A stretch of 64,000 bases of DNA from Fredinandcohnia onubensis. GTDB lineage: Bacteria; Bacillota; Bacilli; Bacillales; Bacillaceae_L. Every line of letters begins with the position of its first letter. Position 1 is the first letter of the stretch. Shown here in pieces: positions 9,854-18,806 of this stretch. The notes beneath the pieces were generated by a model. It did no database searches. It worked only from the letters and a program-made list of their open reading frames with translations, and was not told the DNA's origin. The stretch lies in assembly GCF_002734215.1 (NCBI RefSeq), contig NZ_NSEB01000006.1, positions 248,001 to 312,000 on the forward strand. The letters run 5' to 3'. Both the position numbers and the translations under genes were made by a program.

Positions 9854-10463
9854 TACCCTCACTTGGACGAGGGCCTTTGCGTGAGAGTACGATTAGCATC
9901 TTCTCTTACCCTCACTTGGACGAGGATCCTCGCCTGAGGGTACGAGTAACCTCTTTCCTTACCCTCACTTGGACGTGGACCTTTACGTGAGGGTACGATC
10001 AACTTCCTTCCTTACCCTCACTTGGACGCAGGCCTTTACGTGAGGGTACGATTAACCTTTTTTCTTACCCTCACTTGGACGTGGACCTTCGCCTGAGGGT
10101 ACGAGTAACCTCTTTCCTTACCCTCACTCGGTAGCAGACCTTCGCGTGAGGGTACGATTAACCTTTTTTCGTACCCTCACTTGGACTTTGCCCTTTGCGT
10201 GAGGGTACAATTAGCATCACACGCGGACCTTCGCGTGAGGGTACGATTAACTTCCTCTCTTACCCTCACTTGCACGCGGACCTTCCCGTGAGGGTACGAT
10301 TAACCTTTTCTCTTACCCTCACTTGGACGAAGACCTTCCCGTGAGGGTACGATTAACCTTTTTGCTTACCATCACTTGGACGTGGACCTTCGCCTGAGGG
10401 TACGAGTAACCTCTTTCCTTACCTTCACTTGCACGTGGATCTTCGCGTGAGGGTACGATTGAC
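9854..10463. repeat. Tandem array of twelve 53-bp hairpin units
   Basis: Units start at 9854, 9907, 9960, 10013, 10066, 10119, 10172, about 10208 (shortened), 10261, 10314, 10367 and 10420. The period is exactly 53 bp except for one unit with a 17-bp deletion (36 bp). Each unit has arms TACCCTCAC and GTGAGGGTA around about 18 variable bases and can fold as a hairpin, then a spacer such as CGATTAACCTTTTTTC. 53 is not a multiple of three, so it is not coding; it is close to five helical turns. It lies between two convergent 3' ends. Confidence 0.95.
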
Positions 10464-10550
10464 CTCTTACAATTGTAAAATTCCAAACTACCTTCAATAT
10501 TTTTCCATCAATATATAATCCAATACAAAATATCCATTTATTTATGCAAC

Positions 10551-10579
10551 AAAAAAAGCCCCACCCGGGACTTTTTTTC
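10551..10579 (-). terminator. Terminator of racE
   Basis: AGTCCC...GGGGCT hairpin followed by seven Ts on the minus strand, 8 bases after the racE stop. A T run on the other strand means it can also stop plus-strand transcripts from the array side. Confidence 0.75.
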
Positions 10580-10586
10580 TCTACTC

Positions 10587-11381
10587 CTACAATTTCACCG
10601 ATTTCACATTATACACTGGTTCTTCAAACCAGTTGCTCGCGATTTGTTGGAAGATTTCTTTTTCGCCTGTTGTGAGGAACAGGTGGCCTTTTTTTGACGT
10701 TTTTTTATTCAATAGTCCACTATAGAATAGCACTGTACTCACTTCACGGGCTGTCTCGGCGCCGGAGTCAATTAGTTTGATTCCATCTCCAAGATAATTC
10801 CGAATGGTATTATGAAGTAATGGATAATGGGTACAACCAAGAATCAAGGTGTCGATTTCTTTACCCCGTAAGGCCTCTAAAGATTCGGCCACAATTTGTT
10901 CGGCATGGGGACCGGTGAACTCTCCTGCCTCGACGATTGGAACAAATCGAGGGCATGCAAGACTTTCGACATTGATTTGATTGTTGATTGATTTTAGAGC
11001 ATCTACATAGGCACCACTTTCGATCGTGTTGACTGTACCGATAACTCCGACATAATTATTTTTTGTAACCTTTAGGGCGGTTCTTGCTCCTGGGTAGACG
11101 ACACCGATTACGGGAATTGAAAGTTCAGCTTGTATTTCGTCCAACACTAGGGCAGTCGCCGTATTGCATGCAATGACAAGCATTTTTATTTTATGTGACA
11201 ATAAATAGTTCGTCAGCTCCCATGTAAACTGACGAACTTCCTCTATAGGTCTAGGTCCATACGGACACCTAGCGTTATCACCTAAATATATGATTTCTTC
11301 ATTTGGTAATTGTCTAATTATTTCCCGAGCAACGGTTAAACCGCCAACCCCTGAATCGATAACTCCGATTGGTCTGTTCAA
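10587..11381 (-). CDS. racE: Glutamate racemase
   Basis: Makes D-glutamate for peptidoglycan. The 264-residue protein has both catalytic cysteines: Cys72 in ACNTATA and Cys183 in LGCTHYPLL. Also [12 protein letters not shown] (residues 9-20) and [11 protein letters not shown], as in cofactor-independent racemases. Starts 10 bases after the MarR gene stop. Confidence 0.96.
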   Translation of the reverse strand: MNRPIGVIDSGVGGLTVAREIIRQLPNEEIIYLGDNARCPYGPRPIEEVRQFTWELTNYLLSHKIKMLVIACNTATALVLDEIQAELSIPVIGVVYPGARTALKVTKNNYVGVIGTVNTIESGAYVDALKSINNQINVESLACPRFVPIVEAGEFTGPHAEQIVAESLEALRGKEIDTLILGCTHYPLLHNTIRNYLGDGIKLIDSGAETAREVSTVLFYSGLLNKKTSKKGHLFLTTGEKEIFQQIASNWFEEPVYNVKSVKL

Positions 11382-11391
11382 ATGATTCGCC

Positions 11392-11850
11392 TCATTCTAC
11401 TCGCATTTCTTGATGTAATTTTCTAAGACTCTTTTCGAGTTGGGTAACTTCTTCACCAGAGAAGTTTTCCATGATTTCCTGTAGATAATCTTGTCTTTTC
11501 TTGATGACCTCTTCGATAATACGTTCTCCTTCTTCAAGTAAATGAATTCGAACGACGCGACGATCTTTTGGGTCTTTTACGCGCATTACAAGCGAATTTT
11601 TTTCCATGCGGTCTACAAGATCTGTTGTCGTGCTGCAAGCCAAGTACATTTTATTTGATAATTCACCAATTGTCATGTCTCCAAGTTCAAGTAACCATTG
11701 AAGAGCTATAAATTGGGGTGTTGTGATTGTAAAGTTACTAAGGATTTCTCGGCCTTTTTGTTTAAGTAAGCCCGAGATAAAACGAAGTGATTTTTCGATA
11801 TCTGCGATTACTTGGTAGTCTTTTGTTTCATTGCTCTCTTTAACAGTCAT
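11392..11850 (-). CDS. ysmB: MarR-family transcriptional regulator
   Basis: 152 residues from ATG 11850, which follows AGGAGAGG; a longer in-frame reading from 11889 lacks a ribosome site. Winged helix-turn-helix of the MarR type: [58 protein letters not shown], with the DPKDRRV wing turn. Position next to racE matches B. subtilis YsmB. Ligand and targets unknown. Confidence 0.88.
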   Translation of the reverse strand: MTVKESNETKDYQVIADIEKSLRFISGLLKQKGREILSNFTITTPQFIALQWLLELGDMTIGELSNKMYLACSTTTDLVDRMEKNSLVMRVKDPKDRRVVRIHLLEEGERIIEEVIKKRQDYLQEIMENFSGEEVTQLEKSLRKLHQEMRVE

Positions 11851-12044
11851 TACATCCTCTCCTAGTAAATTGTTAGTGGTAAAATCCAACTGATTTCTCT
11901 GGTATTACAGTTGCTTCATTGTATGCAAAATGTAAAGACGCATCGTTTAAGAAAAAAAACTATATTATTCTTATTTTCTACTTTTTTCGCGCAAAAAGCA
12001 AGTTGAAGTTATTTAGGAAATATGTAAAATGCCCTAAATAAGTA

Positions 12045-12078
12045 ACCGGCTACCTTACATAAGTAAAGGGTAGCCGGT
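12045..12078 (-). terminator. Stem-loop after gerE
   Basis: Ten-base-pair stem ACCGGCTACC/GGTAGCCGGT, 5 bases after the gerE stop. The following minus-strand sequence is only moderately T-rich. Confidence 0.65.
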
Positions 12079-12083
12079 AATAC

Positions 12084-12308
12084 TTAAAGTTCAAGTTCTC
12101 CCATACGAAGGAGCTCTACAACTGCTTGAGAACGCCCCTTTACTCCCAGCTTCTGCATCGCATTCGATATGTGGTTACGAACTGTTTTTTCGCTTATGAA
12201 TAGCTCACTTGCGATATCTTTCGTTGTTTTGTCTTGAACTAGTAATTCAAAAACTTCTCTTTCTCTCTTTGTTAGTAGCGGTTTTGGTTGAAACTCTTTC
12301 TCCTTCAA
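12084..12308 (-). CDS. gerE: Late sporulation regulator GerE
   Basis: 74-residue LuxR/FixJ-type DNA-binding protein that tunes sigma-K-dependent coat genes in the mother cell. Almost the whole protein is the helix-turn-helix: LTKREREVFELLVQDKTTKDIA, then LFISEKTVRNHISNAMQKLGVKGRSQAVVELLR. Normal length and position for Bacillus. Confidence 0.96.
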   Translation of the reverse strand: MKEKEFQPKPLLTKREREVFELLVQDKTTKDIASELFISEKTVRNHISNAMQKLGVKGRSQAVVELLRMGELEL

Positions 12309-12372
12309 GTATTGTAACCCTCCTTGCTAAGGTTCAAGCTGAACTACTGGATGGGTATATATTTAGTCACCA

Positions 12373-12401
12373 TATAATATGAGAAGGAGAGTGTTGCTGT
12401 G
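12373..12401 (-). promoter_or_regulatory. gerE: Candidate sigma-K promoter of gerE
   Basis: CATATTATA (12373-12381) matches the sigma-K -10 pattern CATANNNTA, and a CAC at 12399-12401 lies 17 bases upstream. gerE is transcribed by sigma-K in B. subtilis. The -35 element is too short to be convincing alone. Confidence 0.45.
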
Positions 12402-12474
12402 ACTGTTAAAAGGTTGATATGTAGACTTTTTTGCGTCCATTTTTAGATGTATTGGTATTTTTGTTTTATTTGAC

Positions 12475-12939
12475 TCATATATTATTGGTTAGGTGATTTT
12501 TTAACATTTGCTTCATCTCTTCAGACCATGGCTCACCTTTTCCTGTTCGCTTTGACATTTGAACAAGTGTACTCCTACCGACAAAACAAACAGATCCTTC
12601 TTTATCTTTAGCCATATAATGAATATCCATTGAGGAATTGCCAAGCTGATTTATTTTTACATACAGTTTAAGTTGTTCACCGAAATAGACTTGTTTCAAA
12701 TAATCACATTGCTGGTTTGCAACCACTGGGATTGTTTCGCTTGATTTGTCAGTCCATCTTTGCATAAACCCTACATGATTAAAATATTGAATTCTTGCTT
12801 CCTCAAAGTAAGCAAAGGGGACTGTATTGTTTAAATGTCCAAACATATCTGTTTCGGAAAAGCGTACCTGAATTGGTTGATAAAATTCAAATGTATTCTC
12901 CCATGTCTCAAATTCATCGATATACGTAATATGCTTCAT
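12475..12939 (-). CDS. ysmA: Acyl-CoA thioesterase, 4HBT hotdog family
   Basis: 154-residue single hotdog-fold protein. VRFSETDMFGHLNNTVPFAYFEEARIQYF carries the catalytic Asp region of 4-hydroxybenzoyl-CoA-thioesterase-like enzymes. Presumably cleaves acyl-CoA; the specific substrate cannot be read from the sequence. Lies between gerE and sdhB, where B. subtilis has ysmA. Confidence 0.85.
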   Translation of the reverse strand: MKHITYIDEFETWENTFEFYQPIQVRFSETDMFGHLNNTVPFAYFEEARIQYFNHVGFMQRWTDKSSETIPVVANQQCDYLKQVYFGEQLKLYVKINQLGNSSMDIHYMAKDKEGSVCFVGRSTLVQMSKRTGKGEPWSEEMKQMLKNHLTNNI

Positions 12940-13051
12940 TCCAATAGCTCCCTTACATAAGATTATTCAAATTGCAGTTAAGTGGTGCGTTATTCTAATG
13001 GGGAATTTTAATGCCTTATAAGAGGTATATTTTTAAAATCTCTTCGTAAAA

Positions 13052-13086
13052 AAAGCACTCCTCCATATGACATGAAGGAGTGCTTT
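13052..13086 (-). terminator. Terminator of the sdhCAB operon
   Basis: AAAGCACTCCT/AGGAGTGCTTT stem with a run of Ts on the minus strand, 11 bases after the sdhB stop. Confidence 0.85.
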
Positions 13087-13097
13087 CAATGTTTCTA

Positions 13098-13856
13098 TCA
13101 GACTTGGTCACTACCAAACATATTTCTGAATGCTTGGATAGATGTATCTCTGTTTAGTGCTGCAATTGAAGTAGTGAGCGGAATACCTTTTGGACAAGAC
13201 TGTACACAGTTTTGTGAGTTACCACAGTTTGCAAGGCCTCCATCTCCCATAATTGTTTCTAAACGTTCAGCTTTATTCATAGCACCAGTTGGATGTGCGT
13301 TGAATAAACGTACTTGTGATAAAGGTGCTGGACCAATGAAATCAGATTGGCTGTTAACATTTGGACATGCTTCAAGACAAACACCACATGTCATACATTT
13401 TGATAATTCATATGCCCATTGACGCTTTTTCTCAGGCATACGAGGTCCAGGACCCAAGTCGTATGTTCCATCGATTGGGATCCAAGCTTTTACTTTTTTC
13501 AATGAATCAAACATTCTACTACGGTCAATTTGTAGGTCACGAACGATAGGGAATGTCTTCATTGGTTCAAGTTTAATTGGTTGTTCAAGTTGGTCAATAA
13601 GTGCTGAACATGATTGGCGAGGTTTACCATTGATAACCATTGAACATGCACCGCAAACCTCTTCTAAACAGTTCATATCCCAAGTAATTGGGGCAACTTG
13701 ATTTCCATTAATATCTACCGGATTACGACGGAATTCCATTAATGCAGAAATTACGTTCATATTTTTACGGTAAGGCACCTTGAATTTGATTACATATGGT
13801 TCAGAATCTGGAGTATCCTGACGAGTTACATGAAATTCAACTGTTTTTTCACTCAT
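13098..13856 (-). CDS. sdhB: Succinate dehydrogenase iron-sulfur subunit
   Basis: Carries electrons from FAD to the membrane haem/quinone site. All three cluster motifs are present: the 2Fe-2S ligands in CLEEVCGACSMVING, and 4Fe-4S/3Fe-4S ligands in CMTCGVCLEACP and CGNSQNCVQSCPKGIP. I start at ATG 13856 (MSEKTVEFHV), 1 base after the sdhA stop and preceded by AAGGAGG. The longer reading from 13889 runs into sdhA. 252 residues. Confidence 0.96.
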   Translation of the reverse strand: MSEKTVEFHVTRQDTPDSEPYVIKFKVPYRKNMNVISALMEFRRNPVDINGNQVAPITWDMNCLEEVCGACSMVINGKPRQSCSALIDQLEQPIKLEPMKTFPIVRDLQIDRSRMFDSLKKVKAWIPIDGTYDLGPGPRMPEKKRQWAYELSKCMTCGVCLEACPNVNSQSDFIGPAPLSQVRLFNAHPTGAMNKAERLETIMGDGGLANCGNSQNCVQSCPKGIPLTTSIAALNRDTSIQAFRNMFGSDQV

Positions 13857-13857
13857 C

Positions 13858-15618
13858 TTACTTTGCCTCCTTATTCTTAGTATAGTCACGTTTACGTGGT
13901 GTGATTAATGAAGTATCTACGTCTTCATAATGGAATGCAGGCGCAGTTTCCTTCCCAGTAAATTTAGCCATAGTAGTTTTTAAGAAGTCCTCATCATTAC
14001 GATCAGGGAAATCAGGCTTATAGTGTGCTCCTCGGCTTTCGTTACGGTTATATGCACCAATTGTAATTACACGTGCTAGTTGAAGCATGTTTTGTAATTG
14101 ACGAGTAAATGTAGCACCTTGGTTGCTCCATTTAGAAGTGTCATTGATATTAATATTTTTGTAACGCTCCATAAGCTCTTGAATCTTTTCATCAGTCTTT
14201 AATAGCTTGTCATTGTAACGAACCACTGTTACGTTATCTGTCATCCACTCACCAAGTTCTTTGTGAAGGATGTATGCATTTTCAGTACCATCCATTGCCA
14301 TGATGTTATCCCATTTCTCTTGCTCTTGTTTTACATGGCTATCGAAAACAGTTGAAGAAATGGAATCTGTACCTTTTTTAAGTCCTTTGATGTAATTTAC
14401 TGCGTTTGGACCAGCAACCATACCACCGTAGATAGCTGATAATAGAGAGTTAGCACCTAAGCGGTTTGCTCCGTGCTGAGAAAAATCACACTCTCCTGCA
14501 GCAAATAATCCAGGGATATTTGTTTGTTGATGATCGTCAACCCATAATCCACCCATTGAGTAGTGAACTGCAGGGAAGATTTTCATTGGAACTTTACGTG
14601 GATCATCACCCATGAATTTTTCATAGATTTCAATAATTCCACCTAATTTGATATCAAGTTCTTTTGGATCTTTATGAGAAAGATCTAGATAAACCATGTT
14701 TTCACCATTGATACCAAGCTTCATATCCACACACACATGGAAAATTTCACGTGTTGCAATATCACGAGGAACTAAGTTTCCGTATGCAGGATATTTTTCT
14801 TCTAAGAAGTACCAAGGTTTTCCATCTTTATATGTCCATACTCGTCCACCTTCACCACGAGCGGATTCACTCATGAGGCGAAGTTTGTCATCTCCAGGAA
14901 TCGCTGTTGGGTGGATTTGGATAAATTCACCGTTTGCATAATATGCACCTTGTTGGTACACGATTGATGCAGCAGATCCAGTGTTGATAACTGAGTTTGT
15001 CGTTTTACCAAAAATAATTCCAGGGCCTCCAGATGCCATGATAACAGCATCAGCAGGAAATGATTTAATTTCCATTGATTGAAGGTTTTGTGCTACGACA
15101 CCACGACAAATTCCTTCATCATCTTGGATTATTCCTAGGAATTCCCAACCTTCATACTTTGTAACTAAACCTGCTACTTCGTGACGGCGAACTTGCTCAT
15201 CTAATGCATAAAGCAATTGTTGACCAGTTGTTGCACCAGCGAATGCCGTACGGTGGTGTTGAGTTCCCCCGAAACGACGGAAGTCAAGTAAACCTTCTGG
15301 TGTACGGTTAAACATTACACCCATACGGTCCATTAAGTGAATAATTCCTGGTGCAGCTTCACACATAGCCTTTACAGGCTTTTGGTTAGCTAAGAAGTCT
15401 CCACCATATACTGTATCATCAAAGTGGATCCATGGAGAATCCCCTTCACCTTTTGTATTAACTGCACCGTTTATCCCACCTTGTGCACAAACAGAGTGAG
15501 ATCGTTTTACAGGTACGAGTGAAAATAAATCAACTTGTGTTCCTTCTTCAGCAGCTTTGATGGTAGCCATTAATCCAGCTAGTCCACCACCAACTACGAT
15601 AACTTTTCCTTGACTCAA
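13858..15618 (-). CDS. sdhA: Succinate dehydrogenase flavoprotein subunit
   Basis: Catalytic subunit that oxidises succinate to fumarate. FAD-binding GGGLAGLMATIKAAEEG at the N terminus; SHSVCAQGGINGA holds the His that binds FAD covalently in this family. The active-site block HPTAIPGDDKLRLMSESARGEGG follows, and HGANRLGANSLL later. 586 residues, the usual Bacillus length. TTG start behind GGGGAGTG. Confidence 0.97.
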   Translation of the reverse strand: MSQGKVIVVGGGLAGLMATIKAAEEGTQVDLFSLVPVKRSHSVCAQGGINGAVNTKGEGDSPWIHFDDTVYGGDFLANQKPVKAMCEAAPGIIHLMDRMGVMFNRTPEGLLDFRRFGGTQHHRTAFAGATTGQQLLYALDEQVRRHEVAGLVTKYEGWEFLGIIQDDEGICRGVVAQNLQSMEIKSFPADAVIMASGGPGIIFGKTTNSVINTGSAASIVYQQGAYYANGEFIQIHPTAIPGDDKLRLMSESARGEGGRVWTYKDGKPWYFLEEKYPAYGNLVPRDIATREIFHVCVDMKLGINGENMVYLDLSHKDPKELDIKLGGIIEIYEKFMGDDPRKVPMKIFPAVHYSMGGLWVDDHQQTNIPGLFAAGECDFSQHGANRLGANSLLSAIYGGMVAGPNAVNYIKGLKKGTDSISSTVFDSHVKQEQEKWDNIMAMDGTENAYILHKELGEWMTDNVTVVRYNDKLLKTDEKIQELMERYKNININDTSKWSNQGATFTRQLQNMLQLARVITIGAYNRNESRGAHYKPDFPDRNDEDFLKTTMAKFTGKETAPAFHYEDVDTSLITPRKRDYTKNKEAK

Positions 15619-15690
15619 AGTAACTCACTCCCCAATAAAGAGATCGTTCATCTTGTGTAAAAAAATGTGAACGTTCTAATTTTCATATTC

Positions 15691-16302
15691 TTAAACGAAA
15701 GCAAAAAGTGTTGTAACACCTACTATTGATAAAGCAATAAAAATAATGATTGTTACATATGTTGCAATTTGTTGTGAACGTGGAGTTATTGTTAGCCCCC
15801 AGCTTACAGCAAATGACCATAGACCATTTGAGAAATGGAAAATTGTAGAGATTACACCAACAAGATAGAAAATAAGCATTGCAGGTGAATCCAGGATATT
15901 CTCCATCATTTGGAAGTTAACTTCTGCTCTCCCTAAAGCGTAAGCAATTCGCGTTTCCCATACATGCCATGCCACAAAAATAAGAGTAATAATACCAGAT
16001 ATACGTTGTAAGAAGAACATCCAGTTACGGAAGAAACCGTATCTACTCACATTATTCTTTGCAGTAAAGGCAATATACAGGCCGTAGATTGCGTGAAATA
16101 ATAATGGTAGATAAATAATAACTACCTCTAGAAGGATTCTAAACGGAAGATTCCCCATAAAACCAGCAGCATTGTTAAATGCCTCTTCCCCTCTTGTCGC
16201 AAAGTTATTCGCCATTAAGTGTACGATTAAAAACACCCCAACAGGAATTACACCTAATAATGAATGAAGTCTGCGATTAAAAAATTCACGATTACCAGCC
16301 AT
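15691..16302 (-). CDS. sdhC: Succinate dehydrogenase cytochrome b558 subunit
   Basis: Membrane anchor of complex II, with two haems and five transmembrane helices in Bacillus. The 203-residue protein shows five hydrophobic segments and conserved His residues in RLHSLLG, PLLFHAIYG, FVAWHVWE and TIFHFSNGLW, which fit haem ligands. First gene of sdhCAB. Confidence 0.95.
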   Translation of the reverse strand: MAGNREFFNRRLHSLLGVIPVGVFLIVHLMANNFATRGEEAFNNAAGFMGNLPFRILLEVVIIYLPLLFHAIYGLYIAFTAKNNVSRYGFFRNWMFFLQRISGIITLIFVAWHVWETRIAYALGRAEVNFQMMENILDSPAMLIFYLVGVISTIFHFSNGLWSFAVSWGLTITPRSQQIATYVTIIIFIALSIVGVTTLFAFV

Positions 16303-16694
16303 ACTTTAACCCCCCTTAGTAATAAAACGTGCCCACACGGCACTCCCTTGTAATGTTTCATCCTGTATAAATATGTAAAAGGACGATATAAAAACTGATA
16401 ACTGAAAACCTTTGCAGGAATCTACAAAATTAATTATTGTAGATAAATAGACAAATGCTGCATGCAATTTTCTTTTATCAGTATAATGTAACAAATTCAT
16501 TTTACTCCCATAAAGCAAGAGCGTCAAGGAAACAAGTCCACAAATTATTCATAAAAATGATAATAATTGTACACATATGGTTGTAATAATACTAAATAAA
16601 AATTAATTCTCACTGACAATAAGAAACAAAAAAATTCATGTTTTTCTTATACCCTCATGTTATATAATAAAGAATGGAGAAAGAGGGGAATGCA
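16303..16694. other. Divergent intergenic region between sdhC and yslB
   Basis: About 390 bases holding the sdh promoter and a leader of roughly 190 bases before sdhC. The open frame at 16306-16527 has no ribosome site and covers this leader; I do not call it. A TGATAATAATTGTA stretch at 16559-16572 recalls half a Fur box but is too imperfect to call. Confidence 0.6.
16499..16527 (-). promoter_or_regulatory. Sigma-A promoter of sdhCAB
   Basis: TTGACG (16522-16527), 17-base spacer, TAAAAT (16499-16504). It leaves a 5' leader of about 190 bases, long enough for small-RNA or other post-transcriptional control; the FsrA RNA targets sdh in B. subtilis, but no pairing was tested here. Confidence 0.8.
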
Positions 16695-17150
16695 GTGAAG
16701 AACGTTAACATCAACGAACAAAACGTAAATACAAGTGAACAGTCTGTTTCCGTATTTGGGTACGAACTTTTACGAGAAGTTTTAATTCCTGATATTCTCG
16801 GGAAAGAAACGCCACAGATTCTATATTGGGCTGGAAAAAATCTTGCCCGAAAATTCCCCTTACCTACGACGGAAGAAATCATTTCATTCTTTCATGATGC
16901 TGGATGGGGAGACCTTAAGGTAGAACGTTTGGATAAAAACTCCATTGAATTTCATTTGGAGGGTTCGATCGTATCTACTCGCTTTAAACGAAGAGATATT
17001 TGTACATTCCAGCTTGAATCTGGCTTTCTTGCCCAACAAATTCAACAACAGAAAAATCGAATCACTGAAAGCTTTGAACAACAAAAAAGAAGAGCTCAAA
17101 AAATTATATTTACGGTAAAATGGGACCCAAAAGATATCACCGAAGAATAA
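16695..17150 (+). CDS. yslB: YslB family protein (DUF2507)
   Basis: 151 residues from GTG 16695, which follows GAGGGGAATGCA; an upstream ATG at 16674 has no ribosome site. VSVFGYELLREVLIPDILGKETPQILYWAGKNLARKFPLPTTEEIISFFHDAGWGDL is the conserved block of this Firmicutes family, seen between sdhC and lysC in B. subtilis. Structural relatives bind small molecules through a V4R-like fold; function unknown. Confidence 0.85.
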   Translation: MKNVNINEQNVNTSEQSVSVFGYELLREVLIPDILGKETPQILYWAGKNLARKFPLPTTEEIISFFHDAGWGDLKVERLDKNSIEFHLEGSIVSTRFKRRDICTFQLESGFLAQQIQQQKNRITESFEQQKRRAQKIIFTVKWDPKDITEE

Positions 17151-17154
17151 AAGC

Positions 17155-17178
17155 CTGCACATTTCGTGCAGTTTTTTT
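17155..17178 (+). terminator. Terminator of yslB
   Basis: CTGCAC ATTTC GTGCAG followed by seven Ts on the plus strand, right after the yslB stop. Confidence 0.9.
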
Positions 17179-17183
17179 ATTAT

Positions 17184-17217
17184 AAAAAAAGGGTGTCCAA
17201 ATTCCTTTGAACCACCC
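17184..17217 (-). terminator. Terminator of lysC
   Basis: GGGTG...CACCC stem followed by seven Ts on the minus strand, 13 bases after the lysC stop. It lies back to back with the yslB terminator. Confidence 0.7.
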
Positions 17218-17229
17218 ATAAATTTCAAA

Positions 17230-17739
17230 TTATAGTTTTACCTTCGCTTTTTCTTCTTCAACAGCAGCTAAATTAAATGAATCATGCAAAGCTTCAACTG
17301 CACGAACCATATTGCCTTGTTCAAGAACTGTAGAAACTTTAATTTCAGATGTACTTACCATTTTTACTTCAATATTTTCCTTTGCAAGCACTTGGAACAT
17401 ATCAGCTGCTACACCTGGGTTTGAAACCATTCCAGAACCAACAATTGAAACCTTTGCTAACCCATCCTCATGTTCGATACTTTCATATTTCAATAAATCC
17501 TTGTTGTTTTCTAAAACAGCAAGTGTGTCACGTAAATCAGGTGTTTTTACAGAGAATGAAATATTTGTATGATTTTGATCTGTCATGTTTTGAATAATGA
17601 TATCTACGTTTAAACCATTCTTTGCAAGTGTGCCAAAAATAGTGGATAGTGTATGCAATTCATTTGGTAAACCAGATACTGTTACCCTTGTAATTTGGTC
17701 TTCAAAAGCAATTCCCCTAACAACAAGATTCTTTTCCAT
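17230..17739 (-). CDS. lysC: Aspartokinase II, beta subunit from an internal start
   Basis: In-frame ATG at 17739 (codon 246 of the full gene) preceded by GAGGAGGAAG at ideal spacing. It would give a 169-residue protein beginning MEKNLVVRG and comprising just the two ACT domains. B. subtilis aspartokinase II is an alpha2beta2 enzyme whose beta chain starts at the equivalent in-frame codon, so this nested product is expected here too. Confidence 0.8.
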   Translation of the reverse strand: MEKNLVVRGIAFEDQITRVTVSGLPNELHTLSTIFGTLAKNGLNVDIIIQNMTDQNHTNISFSVKTPDLRDTLAVLENNKDLLKYESIEHEDGLAKVSIVGSGMVSNPGVAADMFQVLAKENIEVKMVSTSEIKVSTVLEQGNMVRAVEALHDSFNLAAVEEEKAKVKL

Positions 17740-18474
17740 TGAAACTTCCTCCTCAATAATGGTTCCATTTTCTAGCTCTAAGCTTGAACGAACTTCAAGC
17801 GGCATTTCGAAGTTTTTCGCAAATTCCACTGCACGTGGGTGAAGGACTCCAGCACCAAGATTTGCAAGCTCCAGCATTTCATCATAAGAAATGGAATGAA
17901 GTTTACGTGCAGTTGGAACTACGCGAGGATCTGTTGTGTATACACCTGTTACATCTGTGTAGATATCACATTTATCTGCGTTTAATGCCGCTGCGAGTGC
18001 GACTGCAGTTGTATCGGAACCTCCGCGACCAAGAGTAGTAATGTCTCCTGAACTACTGACTCCTTGGAATCCAGCAACGACAACAATTTTTCCTTCTTTT
18101 AAGCTTTTATACACTCTTGAAACCTCAATGTTTTCAATACGGGCATTGCTATGTATAGCCTCTGTTTCAATACCCGCCTGCCAGCCTGTATATGATACGG
18201 ATTCAAAGCCTTTTTCTTGTAATGCCATAGATAATAATGCAATTGTGATTTGTTCACCTGTACTTAACAACATATCCATCTCACGCTTACTTGGCGCGCT
18301 TGTAATTTCATTAGCTAAGCTTACAAGCTGATCGGTTGTCTTCCCCATTGCAGAAACAACAACGACAACTTGATTCCCCGCTTGCACTTCTTGAATAACT
18401 CGACTTGCAACATTCTTAATTCTATCTGGTGACCCAACAGAGGTGCCTCCAAACTTTTGTACGATGATCCCCAT
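17230..18474 (-). CDS. lysC: Aspartokinase II, alpha subunit
   Basis: Phosphorylates aspartate, the entry to lysine, diaminopimelate, threonine and methionine. The 414-residue protein has the kinase motif [13 protein letters not shown] at the N terminus, [19 protein letters not shown] in the kinase core, and two C-terminal ACT domains for lysine feedback. In front is a lysine riboswitch, so it is the lysine-sensitive isozyme. An internal in-frame start makes the beta subunit (separate entry). Confidence 0.96.
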   Translation of the reverse strand: MGIIVQKFGGTSVGSPDRIKNVASRVIQEVQAGNQVVVVVSAMGKTTDQLVSLANEITSAPSKREMDMLLSTGEQITIALLSMALQEKGFESVSYTGWQAGIETEAIHSNARIENIEVSRVYKSLKEGKIVVVAGFQGVSSSGDITTLGRGGSDTTAVALAAALNADKCDIYTDVTGVYTTDPRVVPTARKLHSISYDEMLELANLGAGVLHPRAVEFAKNFEMPLEVRSSLELENGTIIEEEVSMEKNLVVRGIAFEDQITRVTVSGLPNELHTLSTIFGTLAKNGLNVDIIIQNMTDQNHTNISFSVKTPDLRDTLAVLENNKDLLKYESIEHEDGLAKVSIVGSGMVSNPGVAADMFQVLAKENIEVKMVSTSEIKVSTVLEQGNMVRAVEALHDSFNLAAVEEEKAKVKL

Positions 18475-18502
18475 GCCCTCAACCCTCTCTTAGAATAATA
18501 AA

Positions 18503-18760
18503 AAACAGCAATGAGAAATTATCTCATTGCTGTGATATACGTAAACATACTACGTGTCACTTCGTGAGATAGCCCTCCAAGATGATTCATCTTGACAATC
18601 CTATGTCTCTTAAACATAAGACCAGCACAAAAAGGTATGAGCCTTTTTACACTTCGGCGAACTTTCCTTTCTGCAATGATCGTAAGGGCTCATACCCCTC
18701 CAATTGCATACTGATAAAGATCGCACCTCTATCTTCACTTCAACGTGTTGAAGTGGAATA
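18503..18760 (-). promoter_or_regulatory. Lysine riboswitch (L box) of lysC
   Basis: Minus-strand leader with the conserved lysine-aptamer pieces in order: AGAGGTGCGATC, GGAGGGGTATGAGCC, AAGTTCGCCGAAG, GCTGGTCTTATG and the closing GGAGGGCTATCTC. The terminator ACAGCAATGAGA/TCTCATTGCTGT (18507-18533) with a T run follows and ends before the lysC ribosome site. Bound lysine should favour termination. Confidence 0.95.
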
Positions 18761-18774
18761 TTATATTATTAAGG

Positions 18775-18803
18775 ATTATATCAGACTATTTTTTAAATAG
18801 CAA
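18775..18803 (-). promoter_or_regulatory. Sigma-A promoter of lysC
   Basis: TTGCTA (18798-18803), 17-base spacer, TATAAT (18775-18780), just upstream of the lysine riboswitch and immediately next to the uvrC stop. Confidence 0.8.
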
Positions 18804-18806
18804 CGA

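Noticed and set aside
9854-10463. CRISPR array
   Set aside because: Repeats are adjacent 53-bp units with variable bases inside the hairpin and no unique spacers; no cas genes nearby.
16306-16527. 73-codon ORF in front of sdhC
   Set aside because: No ribosome site, no family resemblance, and it covers the sdh leader and reaches the -35 of the promoter.
16559-16572. Fur box upstream of sdhCAB
   Set aside because: Only one half matches; it could be chance in an AT-rich region.
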